A DNA stretch of 64,000 bases from Dyadobacter sp. NIV53 (GTDB taxonomy: Bacteria > Bacteroidota > Bacteroidia > Cytophagales > Spirosomataceae). Of the stretch, positions 16,892 through 27,154 are shown in pieces (the stretch's first letter is position 1; every line of letters starts with the position of its first letter). The position numbers were made by a program, and so were the translations under genes. The notes under the pieces were generated by a model that did not search any database, was not told the origin of the DNA, and was given only the letters and a program-made list of their open reading frames with translations. Where the stretch lies: positions 4,870,501 through 4,934,500 of the forward strand of contig NZ_CP081299.1 in the NCBI RefSeq assembly GCF_019711195.1, in the 5' to 3' direction.

Positions 16892-18436
16892 TTAATTATC
16901 CCACCAAACGTGCGTTTTCAGATCATCGGCTCCTCCTAACAAGGTTACGCCTTTGGCATAATTAGCCTCGTTGATCCGTAGCTCGTCGGCTGGATAAAAC
17001 ATTCTTCTTGGCACATAACCAGGTCCAACCGGGCCAACCGGAATTGCTGGAATACCTGTTCTTCTCCATTCTGACCATGCTTCGTAACCGACCATATATA
17101 ATGAAATCCATTTCTGAACAGCTATTTTTTCGAGCTTCTGTGCTGCGGTCCCGGCGTAAGCGACTGTACTTTGTTTGAAATAGGTGTCATCAGCTGTAAT
17201 GTCTGCTGAGGTCAGTTTCAGATAGGATGTTCCAAGATTGGCAGGAATACGCGATGCATAATAAGCAAACTGATCTTTGATCGCATTGGTATAATAAGTG
17301 CCCGCAGCCGTACTTCCACCTGAAATATATCCTTTTTCAGCAGCTTCTGCCAGTGTAAACTGTACTTCGGAATAGCTGAGCATGATTCCTTTTCCTGCTT
17401 TTGATGACGCCAGATCCGGACTGTACTGAATTGACATCCATAACATTCCTGCCGGTGAAGTTACATTGTTATCAGGGAATGAACCAATACCGTTCAAATC
17501 TCCCATGTATATAAATTTCGATGGATCAGGACGGTTTCCGTTTGCATCAATTGCGCTGCTTGCCGGCGTTGGAAGTGCATACACATAGATCCGTTTATCA
17601 TTCATTGTTTTCAGATAATCCACCAGTTGCCTGGTTACTTTGGTATCTGTTCCACCATTTCCTGACCTGTAAAACGGAGATTCATTGGCAGGAATGTCAG
17701 CAAGATATTCAAGCGCGGCCTGATCTGCATTGGAAGCAAAGAGCGGATAAGTTGTTGGGTCATCCACAATTTTTTTCATTGCTGCCGATGGATCAACTCT
17801 TTTAGACTGGCGCATTAATAAACGCAGTGTCAACCCATTTGCAAATTTCTTCCAGTTACCTGTATTTCCGGCATACAAAATATCGCCCGTTACCGTTTCG
17901 CTTCCTGTACCAAGAAGGCCGTTCGCTTCTGCAAGATCCGAAAGTAATCCTGCATACACTGCTTCCTGGGATTCATAGGCTGGCGTACTGATTCCTAAAA
18001 GTTTGGCATTCGCAGCTTCACGAAAAGGGATAGGGCCGTAAATGTCAGTCAGGTTCTGGAACATCCACGAACGCAGAACCAATGCTATTCCTTTGTAATT
18101 TTTCAGATTCTGTTCTTCTGATAATGCAATTACCTCATTCAGGTCCCGGATATAATCATAGTAACTCCATAAAAAATAACCGCTCGCATCGGTTCTTGCC
18201 CAGTTGCTGAAATTACTTGCGTAATCGGAAGCCAGTAAATTGGCAGCAATACTTCCGCGGTCGTACGAACTTTCGTAGTTTCTGTTAACAGCTGAACGAA
18301 TTGCATTTGGCAAAAGCAACCCAACGTTGGTTACTTTATCAGGGGAATTCGGATTGGTATTTATTTCCTCAAAATCTTTTGTACAGCCAGCAACAAGCAG
18401 CAATATCAAAATTGGTATAAAACTTAACTTTTTCAT
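16892..18436 (-). CDS. SusD/RagB-like outer-membrane lipoprotein of the phosphonate-type locus
   Basis: The 514-residue product is a lipoprotein: ILILLLVAGC puts the acylated Cys at 18. Next comes KDFEEINTNPNSPDKVT, the standard opening of the SusD-like_2 family. The TPR-like core includes NYKGIALVLRSWMFQNLTDIYGPIPF, a pattern seen across the family. SusD proteins lie on the cell surface and hand substrate to the partnered SusC pore. The partner gene ends 19 bp upstream. The C-terminal WSEWRRTGIPAI block is also characteristic. The substrate is unknown; the enzymes in the operon point to a phosphonate- or phosphate-bearing compound. Confidence 0.93.
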   Translation of the reverse strand: MKKLSFIPILILLLVAGCTKDFEEINTNPNSPDKVTNVGLLLPNAIRSAVNRNYESSYDRGSIAANLLASDYASNFSNWARTDASGYFLWSYYDYIRDLNEVIALSEEQNLKNYKGIALVLRSWMFQNLTDIYGPIPFREAANAKLLGISTPAYESQEAVYAGLLSDLAEANGLLGTGSETVTGDILYAGNTGNWKKFANGLTLRLLMRQSKRVDPSAAMKKIVDDPTTYPLFASNADQAALEYLADIPANESPFYRSGNGGTDTKVTRQLVDYLKTMNDKRIYVYALPTPASSAIDANGNRPDPSKFIYMGDLNGIGSFPDNNVTSPAGMLWMSIQYSPDLASSKAGKGIMLSYSEVQFTLAEAAEKGYISGGSTAAGTYYTNAIKDQFAYYASRIPANLGTSYLKLTSADITADDTYFKQSTVAYAGTAAQKLEKIAVQKWISLYMVGYEAWSEWRRTGIPAIPVGPVGPGYVPRRMFYPADELRINEANYAKGVTLLGGADDLKTHVWWDN

Positions 18437-18454
18437 GATTTCAGGTTTTGCCGT

Positions 18455-21400
18455 TTAGAAATTCAAATTCAGACTGATACCCATTTCCCTTGTAGAAGGC
18501 GTGCTCATGTTTTCAAATCCAGGGATCAGCCCGCCGCCGTCTGTGGCCGTAGTAACTTCCGGATCAAAGTGTTTGTTGCTTTTAGGTGTGATCAAAAACA
18601 GGTTTCTTGCTGTTACCGATATTTTCACGTTTTTAACAAACTTGCCATTTGCAATCCATTTTGAAGGCAGCGAATAGCCGATTGACAGCTCACGCAATTT
18701 GAAATAAGTAGAGCTGAAAAGCTGTGCTTCCGAAATATGATCCAATGGTTTTTTGATAAAATACCTTGCATTGGTTCCGTAAACTCCCGCACTGTACGTT
18801 CCGTCTGTACTTGTATTATTCGGCTGGTAACTTCCGTCGGCCATTTGAGCAGCACCTGGAATGTAGTAAGGCGCATCATATTCCGTTCCGGGAGCTCGTG
18901 CTCCACGTCCCAGTGCACTTTCTTCCAGCTGGCCTGCACCGGCTGCTTTGTTATAGAAACGGGATACAAATTTGCCACCAAACTGTCCGCCGAACATAAA
19001 GTTCAGGCTCAAACCTTTGTATGTTAGCTGATTGTAAATACCGCCGATCCAGTCAGGATGGTAATTTCCCAGATAAATATCCTCGGTAGTTCCTCGCGGA
19101 TAAGAATCGTTGAAGATGATAACCTGCCCTTTCATCGGCCCTTCGTCAGTAACTCTTTGATAACCTGGCCCCCAGATTGAGCCCATTCTCTGTCCAACCC
19201 TTGCCTGAATAGAAGCATCTTCACCCGGAGCCGCCTGAACAATTTTATCAACCTTGTCTATTCCGTCGTCAACAAGAGATATTAACCTTCCTGTATTATG
19301 CGACCAGTTAAGCGTTACATTCCACTTGAAATCAGCTGTTTTAACCGGCACAATGGTAACTACGGCTTCAACACCTTTGTTTCTGATTTCACCCGCATTG
19401 ATCTGTCTGCTGCCGGCTCCTGAACTTTGAACAGTAGGCAAACTGATGATCTGGTTTTTAGAAAGCGCATTGTAATACGTAACGTCGAAGCCTAAACGGC
19501 TATTGAAAAAACTGAAAGCAGTTCCGATCTCGTAAGTCGTGATAATTTCCGGTTTCAGGTTCGGGTTCAATAATCCGCCAGTTCCTACGAGCGCATAATT
19601 ACTACCCCATGGCGAAGCATAATTGTATGTATTTTTCAGCGCATAAGGCCCTGTATCATTTCCAACTTTCGCCCAGCTTCCTCTCAACTGTGCCTGACTG
19701 AATACTTCCGGCAGATTAAATATACTTTTCAGGTTACCGTTCAAACTCACCGAAGGATAGAAATAAGAGTTGCTTCCTGCAGGTAACGTACTCGACCAGT
19801 CGTTACGTGCTGTGATATCCATGTACACGTAATCTTTATAATTCAGGTTGGCTGTTCCATACAAACTGTTAATCCGCTTTTTGAACTGGCTTGAACTTCC
19901 CGTTAAAGCTGTACCTGTGTTGCCAATGTTGTAAACTCCCGGAATTAACAATTGAGGAGCCGCCACATCTTCACTGTGCCCTGAGTTATCAAACCGGTTG
20001 CCACCAACTGAAAGATTATAACCGAAATCTCCGTTTCCGGCCGTATTGTTATAGGTCAGTAAAAAGTCTGCATTGCGTTCTTCATTTTTGATCTGAACAA
20101 TTTCATAACGCCCGCTTTCATAATCTACCGTACTTACTGCCCATTGCATCGGCCTGAAATCGTTGTAAAAATCGTCGGCAACCCTTGCTTTTAATTTCAA
20201 ATGATCATTAAATGCATATTCCAGGGCAATGTTTCCATACACACGATCTTTGTTCTGCCCCTTTGTATCCTGATATTGCAGGAAGAACGGGTTATTATGA
20301 TTTTCACCGTAGTTATACTGAAACTGACGGATTCCTTCCAAACCCGGCTGCCAGTAACGTTTAAGACTGTTTATATTTACATTTCTACCCATCCAGGTAA
20401 AAAAGTACATAAACGTGTTACGTCCGTAACCGTTATCGGGCCTGTTATCGCTGGTTTGCCTTACATAATTGATATTAATGGAAGAAGTCAGTTTTTTGGA
20501 AAGCCTGTAACTGCTGTTCAGGTTTACCTGATAACGGTTCAGGTCATTATTTGGAATAACCCCTTTTTCGTTTAGCGAAGTAAGCGAAAGCCTGTAATCG
20601 CCATGTTCGTTACCACCCGAAAAAGCTAAATTGTTATAATACTTTTTACCTGTCGTAAAGAAATCTTTGATATTATTTGGCTGAGAAACCCATGGAGACT
20701 GAATGATGTCGCCACGATTATTTACAGCAACGTCGCCTCCGCGGAAACCATTAGTTGTCGGAGAGTCAAATTGTGCCCTCGTTGTGCCTATATCCATTCT
20801 TGGGCCCCAGCTTTCATCATAATCATCATTATTTCCACTCGGATAAGCCGACCAGCTTGCACCAAAGTTGGAGCCTTCGTACTGTCCGTTATTTCCTTGT
20901 CCAAACTGGTTCTGGAATTTCGGCAGCCTGCCAACTTTCGTCCCAAACATATAGGTGTTAAAGCTTACGCCTACTCCTTTTCTGTTCGTACCTTTTTTGG
21001 TAGTGATCACAATAGCACCACGTGCAGCACGTGAACCATACAAAGCAGCCGCAGCCGGGCCTTTCAAAACGTTAACCGACTCAATATCAGCCGGATTAAT
21101 TTCAGAAGCACTGTTACCGTAATCGGCTGATCCCGTGTTACTTGTACCATCATTTCCAACCGGAACACCATCAATAATGAAGAGTGGCTGGCTTTGCAGG
21201 CCCAAAGATGATTCCCCGCGGATCACAATCCTGGCCGAAGAACCAACACCACCCGCTCCGCTGATATTTACACCGGCAATTTTTCCGGAAAGGTTATTAA
21301 CAAAATTCGTTGCCGGAGATTCGTTAATTACATCACCTTTAATCTGTTGTGTAGAATACCCGAGTGTTTTTTCTCTCTGCTGATACCAAGTGCCGTAACC

Positions 21401-21846
21401 ACAACTTCATTCAGTACATTGGTGTCTTCCTCCAAAGTAACTGAAATCTGTTTCTGGTTTCCAACCGTAACCTGCTGTGTTTTGTAGCCAATAAAAGAGA
21501 AAACCAGGATGTCCGACTCAGTATCAACACTGATTGAAAATTCTCCGCTGGCATTTGTAGATGTACCTTTCTGCGTGTCTTTTACAATAATATTAACACC
21601 CGGCAGCGACTGGCCTTTACTATCCGTAACTTTACCTGTTACATCATAAGCCAGCTTGCTGCCAGCATATGCATAGTCAAAATTCTCTCCTAACGGTTTA
21701 CTATTATACGTGACCTTAACTAACTTATTCCGATTCTCCGTTTTGCCAGTTTCGGCAAGAAGCGTTCCATGGGTAGCGGCTAATACACCAAAGGCAATTA
21801 GTCCATACCTCATCAACAAAATGGGTTTGGCAGACGTAGGCTTCAT
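18455..21846 (-). pseudogene. SusC-like TonB-dependent transporter, interrupted by a 1-base frameshift
   Basis: The gene starts at 21846 with a signal peptide, then a carboxypeptidase-regulatory-like domain (GKVTDSKGQSLPGVNIIVKD) and the plug segment NVLNEVVVTALGISREKK. Frame is lost at the run of six A (complement of 21367-21372). One more A would restore TLGYSTQQIKG, the classic next segment, and the frame then stays open to 18455 through the whole plug and barrel (about 950 residues), ending in GISLNLNF. The C-terminal aromatic residue is kept. Either a sequencing error in a homopolymer, a real mutation or a slippage switch is possible. It forms a surface complex with the SusD-like product encoded just downstream. 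Confidence 0.88.
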
Positions 21847-22003
21847 ACTATATTGGGTTAATTGTTTTCTGGTTCGAAAACCCGGAATTATTACAATTGC
21901 AATGACATCCGGGCGCTGTTCAACTGAATATGAATTGTTGTCAAAAACGCATCAATATCCCTGCCCCGCTCCGCTATAAATAATATAAGTATGCTGTGTG
22001 TGC

Positions 22004-23131
22004 TTATTCTGAATATGTTCCGGCTATTATTTCATCACAAAGTCCAAAAGACAAAGTCATGCCGTTTCCGCCCAGGCCATTAATGATAGTTACTCCGTCC
22101 TCAGGATAAATGACTATTTCATTTTTTCCGTTTTTCAGTTTTGGATAGATTCCGTGCCATGACTGGCTTATTTTAGGTGACTTAAACTGAGCAAAAGTTG
22201 CCAGATAATCCAGTATCATTGTATTGATAAATTCCCTGTCGAATGGATCGAACGTCAATGCGTATTCGTGCGAATCGCCTATTGTTATTTCACCCAAACC
22301 GTTCTGAGAAGCCATTACATGAATTCCCCACTTCAGGTATTCGCTGTATTGTTCTTCATAACGTGCTTTTAATTTGGGTAATGATGCTGCCGCTTTAAAG
22401 CCATGATAATGTATCAGGGACAAACCTCCGCACAATGACGGGCCGATTTTCCAGTCATCTGGCTGTGCTTCCAGGCGTAACATCTGTAATTTACATTTCG
22501 TTAGTGGCGCAGCTGAAAAGTGTTCAGGATAAAGTGTTTCAAAGTCCTGCCCGCTGCAGACATAAATCTCGTCTGCCGACCAATCTTTTAATCCTGAACT
22601 TACATTGGGGTAATTAATTTGGGAAACAGCAGTGTTCCAAACGAAGGTTACACCGAATTTTTCGGTGAGATAAGCAGGCACGGCAGCAATCGCTTCCCGC
22701 GGGTCCACAATCATTTCATCGTCGGAGTACAAAGAACCCAGCAAGCTATTTCCATTAACGGCCGGTGATTTTGCCAGCGTTTCCTGTGCACTCAACATGT
22801 TTACCGGGCGATATGCGCTTACTTCTGCAAACTGCTGAAGTACTTCGAGTTCATCCTGCTCATATGCCATATGTAAACTTCCGCCTTCATGAAACCAGCA
22901 CTTGGCTCCGGTCAGAACTTCCTTCCATATACTTTTGGCATGCAAAGCTCTTTCATATAATTTCCCTTCCGGCTGACCAATGGGCCATATCATGCCAAAA
23001 TTGCGGATTGAAGCACCTATTGCCTTTTCGGACCGTTCGATCACAGTCACTTTATAACCTCTGGAGGCCAGAGCACGGGCCGTGGCCAAACCAACAATAC
23101 CTGCGCCAATAACAATTGCAGATTTACTCAT
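22004..23131 (-). CDS. FAD-dependent amine oxidoreductase (TIGR03364 type, phosphonate-linked)
   Basis: The 375-residue product is of the DAO family, with the FAD-binding motif GAGIVG at residues 9-14 followed by ALASRGYKVTVIER. The segment ASIRNFGMIWPIGQPEG, near residue 40-57, is typical of the TIGR03364 subgroup, which is repeatedly found in 2-aminoethylphosphonate gene clusters; a characterised relative oxidises N-methylated aminoethylphosphonate. A conserved C-terminal GLGGNGMTLSFGL closes the fold. It starts 25 bp after the phosphonatase-like gene stops. It most likely demethylates or oxidatively deaminates an amino-phosphonate in the cytoplasm. Confidence 0.85.
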   Translation of the reverse strand: MSKSAIVIGAGIVGLATARALASRGYKVTVIERSEKAIGASIRNFGMIWPIGQPEGKLYERALHAKSIWKEVLTGAKCWFHEGGSLHMAYEQDELEVLQQFAEVSAYRPVNMLSAQETLAKSPAVNGNSLLGSLYSDDEMIVDPREAIAAVPAYLTEKFGVTFVWNTAVSQINYPNVSSGLKDWSADEIYVCSGQDFETLYPEHFSAAPLTKCKLQMLRLEAQPDDWKIGPSLCGGLSLIHYHGFKAAASLPKLKARYEEQYSEYLKWGIHVMASQNGLGEITIGDSHEYALTFDPFDREFINTMILDYLATFAQFKSPKISQSWHGIYPKLKNGKNEIVIYPEDGVTIINGLGGNGMTLSFGLCDEIIAGTYSE

Positions 23132-23155
23132 GAATCACTTTCTTAAAGTTGAGTA

Positions 23156-23866
23156 CTATTCCCTTTCCTGCGTTTTGTAAGCACGATCTGTTACGACAAT
23201 ATTCAGTATCTCTGAAATATTGTCGATAATATGTGTCGGTTTGTAAGGCAGTAATTCTTCACGGGTAAATGCGCCGGTTGTTACCCCGATCACAAATTTA
23301 CATCCGGCGTTAATTCCCTCGTTGATATCTACTTCCGTGTCTCCCACCTTGGCAACATTTTCAGGAGAAGCAATATTTAATTCCTGCATAATTTTCCTGA
23401 TCATGTCAGGATAAGGACGACCGTTGGCTACTTCATCACTTGCAACCAAAAAATCTATTTTATCTTCCCAGCCCAAACGGCCAATAATAACATCAGCTAT
23501 ATCTCTGGAAAACCCTGTATTGAGCGCAATTTTTACACCCGCCTCCTTTAAGGTACTGAACGTCTCTTCCACATCCGGCAACGGCGCAATCTCAGTGGTT
23601 GTACTGTAAAATTCAATCATTCTTTCTACGAATTCTGAATGGATTTTACTTATTAAATCAGTCGTAATTTTATCATTGGCAGACTCATGTTTTTCGAGCA
23701 TCATTCTGATTGCCAATGGTTTTTCATAACCCATGATCGGATTAATTTCCTCTACGGCAACTTCATAACCATGAGATTTCATTGCTTCATGAAATGCAAT
23801 CCCGACATAATTTTTGTCTTTGACAGTTGTGCCCGCCATATCAAAAACAACAAGTTCTGTTAACAT
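23156..23866 (-). CDS. Phosphonatase-like HAD hydrolase
   Basis: The 236-residue HAD enzyme opens with VVFDMAGTTVKD. The nucleophile is Asp9, and the second position of the usual DxD is Ala, as in phosphonoacetaldehyde hydrolase (DxAGT). Lys49 in IMGYEKPLAIR aligns with the Schiff-base Lys of PhnX (in MGLLK). Motif II is ALNTGFSR and motif III/IV is AKVGDTEVDINEG. This supports hydrolysis of phosphonoacetaldehyde, or a close analogue, to phosphate and aldehyde. It is the first catabolic gene after the regulator, followed at 25 bp by the FAD oxidoreductase. The start ATG is at 23866. Confidence 0.88.
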   Translation of the reverse strand: MLTELVVFDMAGTTVKDKNYVGIAFHEAMKSHGYEVAVEEINPIMGYEKPLAIRMMLEKHESANDKITTDLISKIHSEFVERMIEFYSTTTEIAPLPDVEETFSTLKEAGVKIALNTGFSRDIADVIIGRLGWEDKIDFLVASDEVANGRPYPDMIRKIMQELNIASPENVAKVGDTEVDINEGINAGCKFVIGVTTGAFTREELLPYKPTHIIDNISEILNIVVTDRAYKTQERE

Positions 23867-24199
23867 TTATAATTTCTTATGATTGGTGAACTAATACTAA
23901 ACTTTTAGGAAAAGGTAAGGATTTAGGAATTGTATTGTATATAAAAATTAACGTTGAGTAAAACTTAACCTGGCATCTCTGATTACTACCATAAACTACT
24001 GTTTGACTTCATAAAAATATTACGTATTTTCCTAATCACCAAATAAAAGTTCACAAATATTTAATTATTGAAAGAACTTAAACATTCTCTCCAACAAAAT
24101 TAAGTACGATAAACGAGAAGTATATTATCTAAATGTTAATTAATACTGAACTTATGATAAAATTGGGATCAAACATAAGTTATATTTAAAAGTATGCGA
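23867..24199. other. AT-rich intergenic region upstream of the catabolic genes
   Basis: The region is 333 bp and very AT-rich. No frame of note and no strong palindrome was found. It must hold the promoter of the leftward hydrolase/oxidoreductase genes, or the trailer of the regulator gene, but I cannot point to a convincing TAnnTTTG element. Confidence 0.4.
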
Positions 24200-24778
24200 T
24201 TACATGGCCTCATTGAAGAAGTAGATAACGAGAAGCAGAACCTCATCGCCGTCGATACATTTGGGGTTATGTAGTTCGTTGGCATCAAAAAACATGGAAT
24301 CACCCTGGTTAAGAATGTATTTGTTTTTCCCGACCGTATATTCCACAGAGCCTTTTAAAACATATTTAAATTCATAAGCATTCGTCTTGACCATTGGCCG
24401 GCGCGCATCCTTTTCGAGCCTTAACAACACCACATCTATATGATTGTCTTTAAACTGTTTGCTGAAAATCCTTTGATAAAAGAAACCTTTGGCGTTTTCC
24501 TTTGTAAACGGCTGGTAATCTTCCTGTCTGCGAATGAGCACATTATCACCGGGAGCTTTTGAAATTATGTCTTTAAAGAAGGCATTGAGGTCAATATCCA
24601 GCGCCTGGATCAGGCCAAGCATTACGGGCAGGGAAGGAATCGTCCGGCTGTTTTCAATCTGGGAAACAAGGCTTTTGGTCACGCCGGCTTCATTGGCAAT
24701 TTCCTGAAGGGTTACGCCTTTATTTTTCCTGACTTCTTTCAGTTTATTGCTAATCTGAAAAAGGATATCTTCCTGCAT
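24200..24778 (-). CDS. XRE-family transcription regulator with C-terminal cupin
   Basis: The 192-residue product has a helix-turn-helix at about residues 12-66 (LKEVRKNKGVTLQEIANEAG, then KSLVSQIENSRTIPSLP). A cupin-type ligand domain follows at about 115-185, with EFKYVLKGSVEYTVG and LNQGDSMFFDANELH. This two-domain plan is that of PuuR/SutR-like regulators that sense a small metabolite. It lies on the same strand, directly ahead of the phosphonate-type genes, so it likely controls them. The ligand is unknown; an aminophosphonate or phosphonoacetaldehyde would be a reasonable guess. Confidence 0.88.
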   Translation of the reverse strand: MQEDILFQISNKLKEVRKNKGVTLQEIANEAGVTKSLVSQIENSRTIPSLPVMLGLIQALDIDLNAFFKDIISKAPGDNVLIRRQEDYQPFTKENAKGFFYQRIFSKQFKDNHIDVVLLRLEKDARRPMVKTNAYEFKYVLKGSVEYTVGKNKYILNQGDSMFFDANELHNPKCIDGDEVLLLVIYFFNEAM

Positions 24779-25067
24779 AATGCTGTAATTAATAATGATG
24801 AGTAGTCAAAATTCAAACTATGATCATACAAGGTATAGCATATTTTGAAAATATGAAGGTTCAAACAACACCAAACCAGCAAAAAACACTGTAATTATTC
24901 CTGAACTGACTATAAATTACAGTGAATTTGATCAGCTCCCGGATAGTTAAACGTGTTGCTTACCTGACGGCACGCCGGAATAATTAACACTTTTTATGCA
25001 ACAAACAGGTTGTATATAAGACACATTGTGGAAATCTAAATTGCCGTAGTATTCATATTTCCACATG

Positions 25068-25143
25068 TTCCATAAGAGCAAAATGTTTGTAGCTACAAGA
25101 TAACCAACACATTTCCGGTAATGCCTCGTAGAAGCTACCCTAT
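25068..25143. repeat. Probable REP-like remnant in intergenic region
   Basis: The 365-bp gap 24779-25143 holds no gene. Its right part contains the short palindrome TTGTAGCTACAA (25090-25101) and a second weak one around CTCGTAGAAGCTACC. The first part of the gap has a pair of complementary stretches (CTGTAATT near 24890 and AATTACAGTG near 24915) that can form a hairpin. I take these as interspersed-repeat leftovers; no function is evident. Confidence 0.3.
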
Positions 25144-26817
25144 CTATTGCGGCATTTTAAAATTTTTAGCAATCAGCAGACTTTTGGGCACATTATTAAC
25201 CGTCCAGCAAAGAGCAACATCATAAAGCTTGTCCGGCATTTTCTTAGGAAATGTTACAGAAAAGGAATTTACCAAAGGGTCCTTGTGCAACAACTCACTA
25301 AACCAGCCCTTATTTTGTCCCTGAATTGCAATTAAAAAAGGCTTACCCGTTTCACCTGCATTAAATAATGCCAGATAGATATTTTTTCCCGGGACATAAG
25401 ATGGCAAATTCTTTATTTCATAATGAACTACCGGATAAATACAGCCTTCAAATTCCGGCAAATTAGGTTCAAGAGCGCTTGTAGCAGATACTTTGGATAA
25501 TTGTTTTTGCTGTTTGGCTTGCTCTGCCCATTCAGCCATCTGGTTTTTAAAGTAATTGGGAAAACTGTAATTTGAATACAGCTTATAACCCGGGTCAGCA
25601 ATTTTGAAATACTGATGAATAAAAAGTGAATGGCTCGAATAATTATAGGCATCTGCTTTCAGCTTATCCGTATGAAAAACAATGGCATTGTGATACTTTA
25701 CATAAGATAATAAATTGAGAACTACCGCGCTGCACAAAAAACCGCTAAAAAATAAGTGCGCATATCGTTTGTTTTCGAGGCTACTTAAAACAAATAAGTA
25801 AAACATGATAAAAATACCCACTGAATAAATTTGAAATCGTACGGCAAACATACTTCCCTCTGCATCGCCAGCTCTTCCCAGAGCAATCATGAATGCACAA
25901 GCGAGTAATTTGAGAAAACATATTTCAGGAAAACTGATAGAGAAGCCCTTATGCTTCAACCTTGCATAGCTAAACTTCATTGCAATTATTACAGCGTATA
26001 CAAGCAGTATAAATCCTCCCAGAATTGCAGACAATAAATTTACATGAGAATCTGAGATCACCTTTGTGATAGAACCGGTAAAACCAGTAAAACCTTTTAA
26101 TACAATAGGTATTATTTGTGGAAAATGAGGGAAGACCGAAGATGAGGATAAATGAAAATCAATAAAAAACAGGTATAAATAAATGGTTGAAAAAATGCCA
26201 AAAAGCAGGCTTTCTTTACTTCTCCTTTGTACAATGAGCCAGACAAGCGCAATAGGTATCACACTCAGCCCATCCAGATTTGACAATGTTGCAGCGATAG
26301 CCAACGGAATGGAAAAATACCATATCCGGCGTTTTTCAGATTGCAAAAAGTAAAGGCAGTATAATGAGAAGGTGATAGCTAATGTCTGTTCAAAAGCAGT
26401 AATACTCCAGATATGGGTAGCATATACAATCGGAGAAAATAATAAAATAGTTACCGGGATAAAGTATAGGATGTTTTTATTAAAAGATTTAAATATCAGA
26501 AAAAATGCATGTCCTAGAAGAATCAAATTGAAAAATCCGGATATAATCATAATCCTGAAATCCATTTGCCCATTCAGAAAGTCAATGGTAAAACTGGCAA
26601 GGCGGGAGAAGAAAATCCGGTGATCGTTGTGTTGCTGTATTAAAGTCTGAAAAAAATAATCCGGAGAATTATGTATCTGATTGATCGTATGTAACAAGCC
26701 TTCATCGTCATCATAAGGCACATTTACTGCATGAGCGAACAAATAGGCCCCAAAAGTTAAAACGGGAAGAAACAACAAAAACAAGTATAAAAATAATCTC
26801 TGGGAAAAACGAAGCAT
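25144..26817 (-). CDS. Polytopic membrane protein of unknown function
   Basis: The start chosen is ATG 26817 (MLRFSQRLFLYLFLLFLP), giving 557 residues; the open frame upstream is low-complexity hydrophobic sequence. There are about ten to eleven predicted membrane segments. An N-terminal loop after the first helix contains YDDDEGLLHTINQIHN, whose acidic cluster and following HNDHRIFF resemble the first periplasmic loop of GT-C glycosyltransferase-like membrane proteins. The C-terminal 150 residues form a soluble domain (FEGCIYPVVHYEIKN ... PFLIAIQGQNKGW). A GT-C relative is possible, but no characterised family is recognised. It stands alone, divergent from the sigma factor gene. Confidence 0.65.
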   Translation of the reverse strand: MLRFSQRLFLYLFLLFLPVLTFGAYLFAHAVNVPYDDDEGLLHTINQIHNSPDYFFQTLIQQHNDHRIFFSRLASFTIDFLNGQMDFRIMIISGFFNLILLGHAFFLIFKSFNKNILYFIPVTILLFSPIVYATHIWSITAFEQTLAITFSLYCLYFLQSEKRRIWYFSIPLAIAATLSNLDGLSVIPIALVWLIVQRRSKESLLFGIFSTIYLYLFFIDFHLSSSSVFPHFPQIIPIVLKGFTGFTGSITKVISDSHVNLLSAILGGFILLVYAVIIAMKFSYARLKHKGFSISFPEICFLKLLACAFMIALGRAGDAEGSMFAVRFQIYSVGIFIMFYLFVLSSLENKRYAHLFFSGFLCSAVVLNLLSYVKYHNAIVFHTDKLKADAYNYSSHSLFIHQYFKIADPGYKLYSNYSFPNYFKNQMAEWAEQAKQQKQLSKVSATSALEPNLPEFEGCIYPVVHYEIKNLPSYVPGKNIYLALFNAGETGKPFLIAIQGQNKGWFSELLHKDPLVNSFSVTFPKKMPDKLYDVALCWTVNNVPKSLLIAKNFKMPQ

Positions 26818-27108
26818 AGAAAATTTGTGGTAAAGCACCGCAAACTTACGGAAGATATAGAATATCGTTATGCATACATTGATAAGTTTTAACGGTAAAA
26901 CAGGCAAACAAAATGAAAAAGGAATTTCAAACAGGTGATTTAAAGAATGGAAAAATGAAAATAAAAAGAGTAAAACAGCACGATAATCTCTCAAAATAAA
27001 ATATTGCTATTTTTAGTAAAAATGTTAAAATAATACACATATTAATCATTAAGCCAATTTTAGTACTGCGATAGTTAATATTCTCAACACAATCATATTT
27101 TTTTATCT

Positions 27109-27116
27109 TATATTTG
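27109..27116 (+). promoter_or_regulatory. Probable -7 promoter element of the ECF sigma gene
   Basis: TATATTTG fits TAnnTTTG and lies 39 bp before the sigma factor start at 27155. No clear TTTG is present at the -33 position, so it may be weak or activator-dependent. The rest of 26818-27154 is AT-rich spacer between two divergent genes. Confidence 0.4.
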
Positions 27117-27154
27117 ATAAAGAGATTTAAGAAATTATAATCCTTTACTACGTT

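Noticed and set aside
21360..21380. Programmed -1 ribosomal frameshift in SusC
   Set aside because: In the zero frame the site reads GAG AAA AAA CAC. The run is not placed as an X XXY YYZ heptamer (a G precedes it). A base loss in a homopolymer is simpler.
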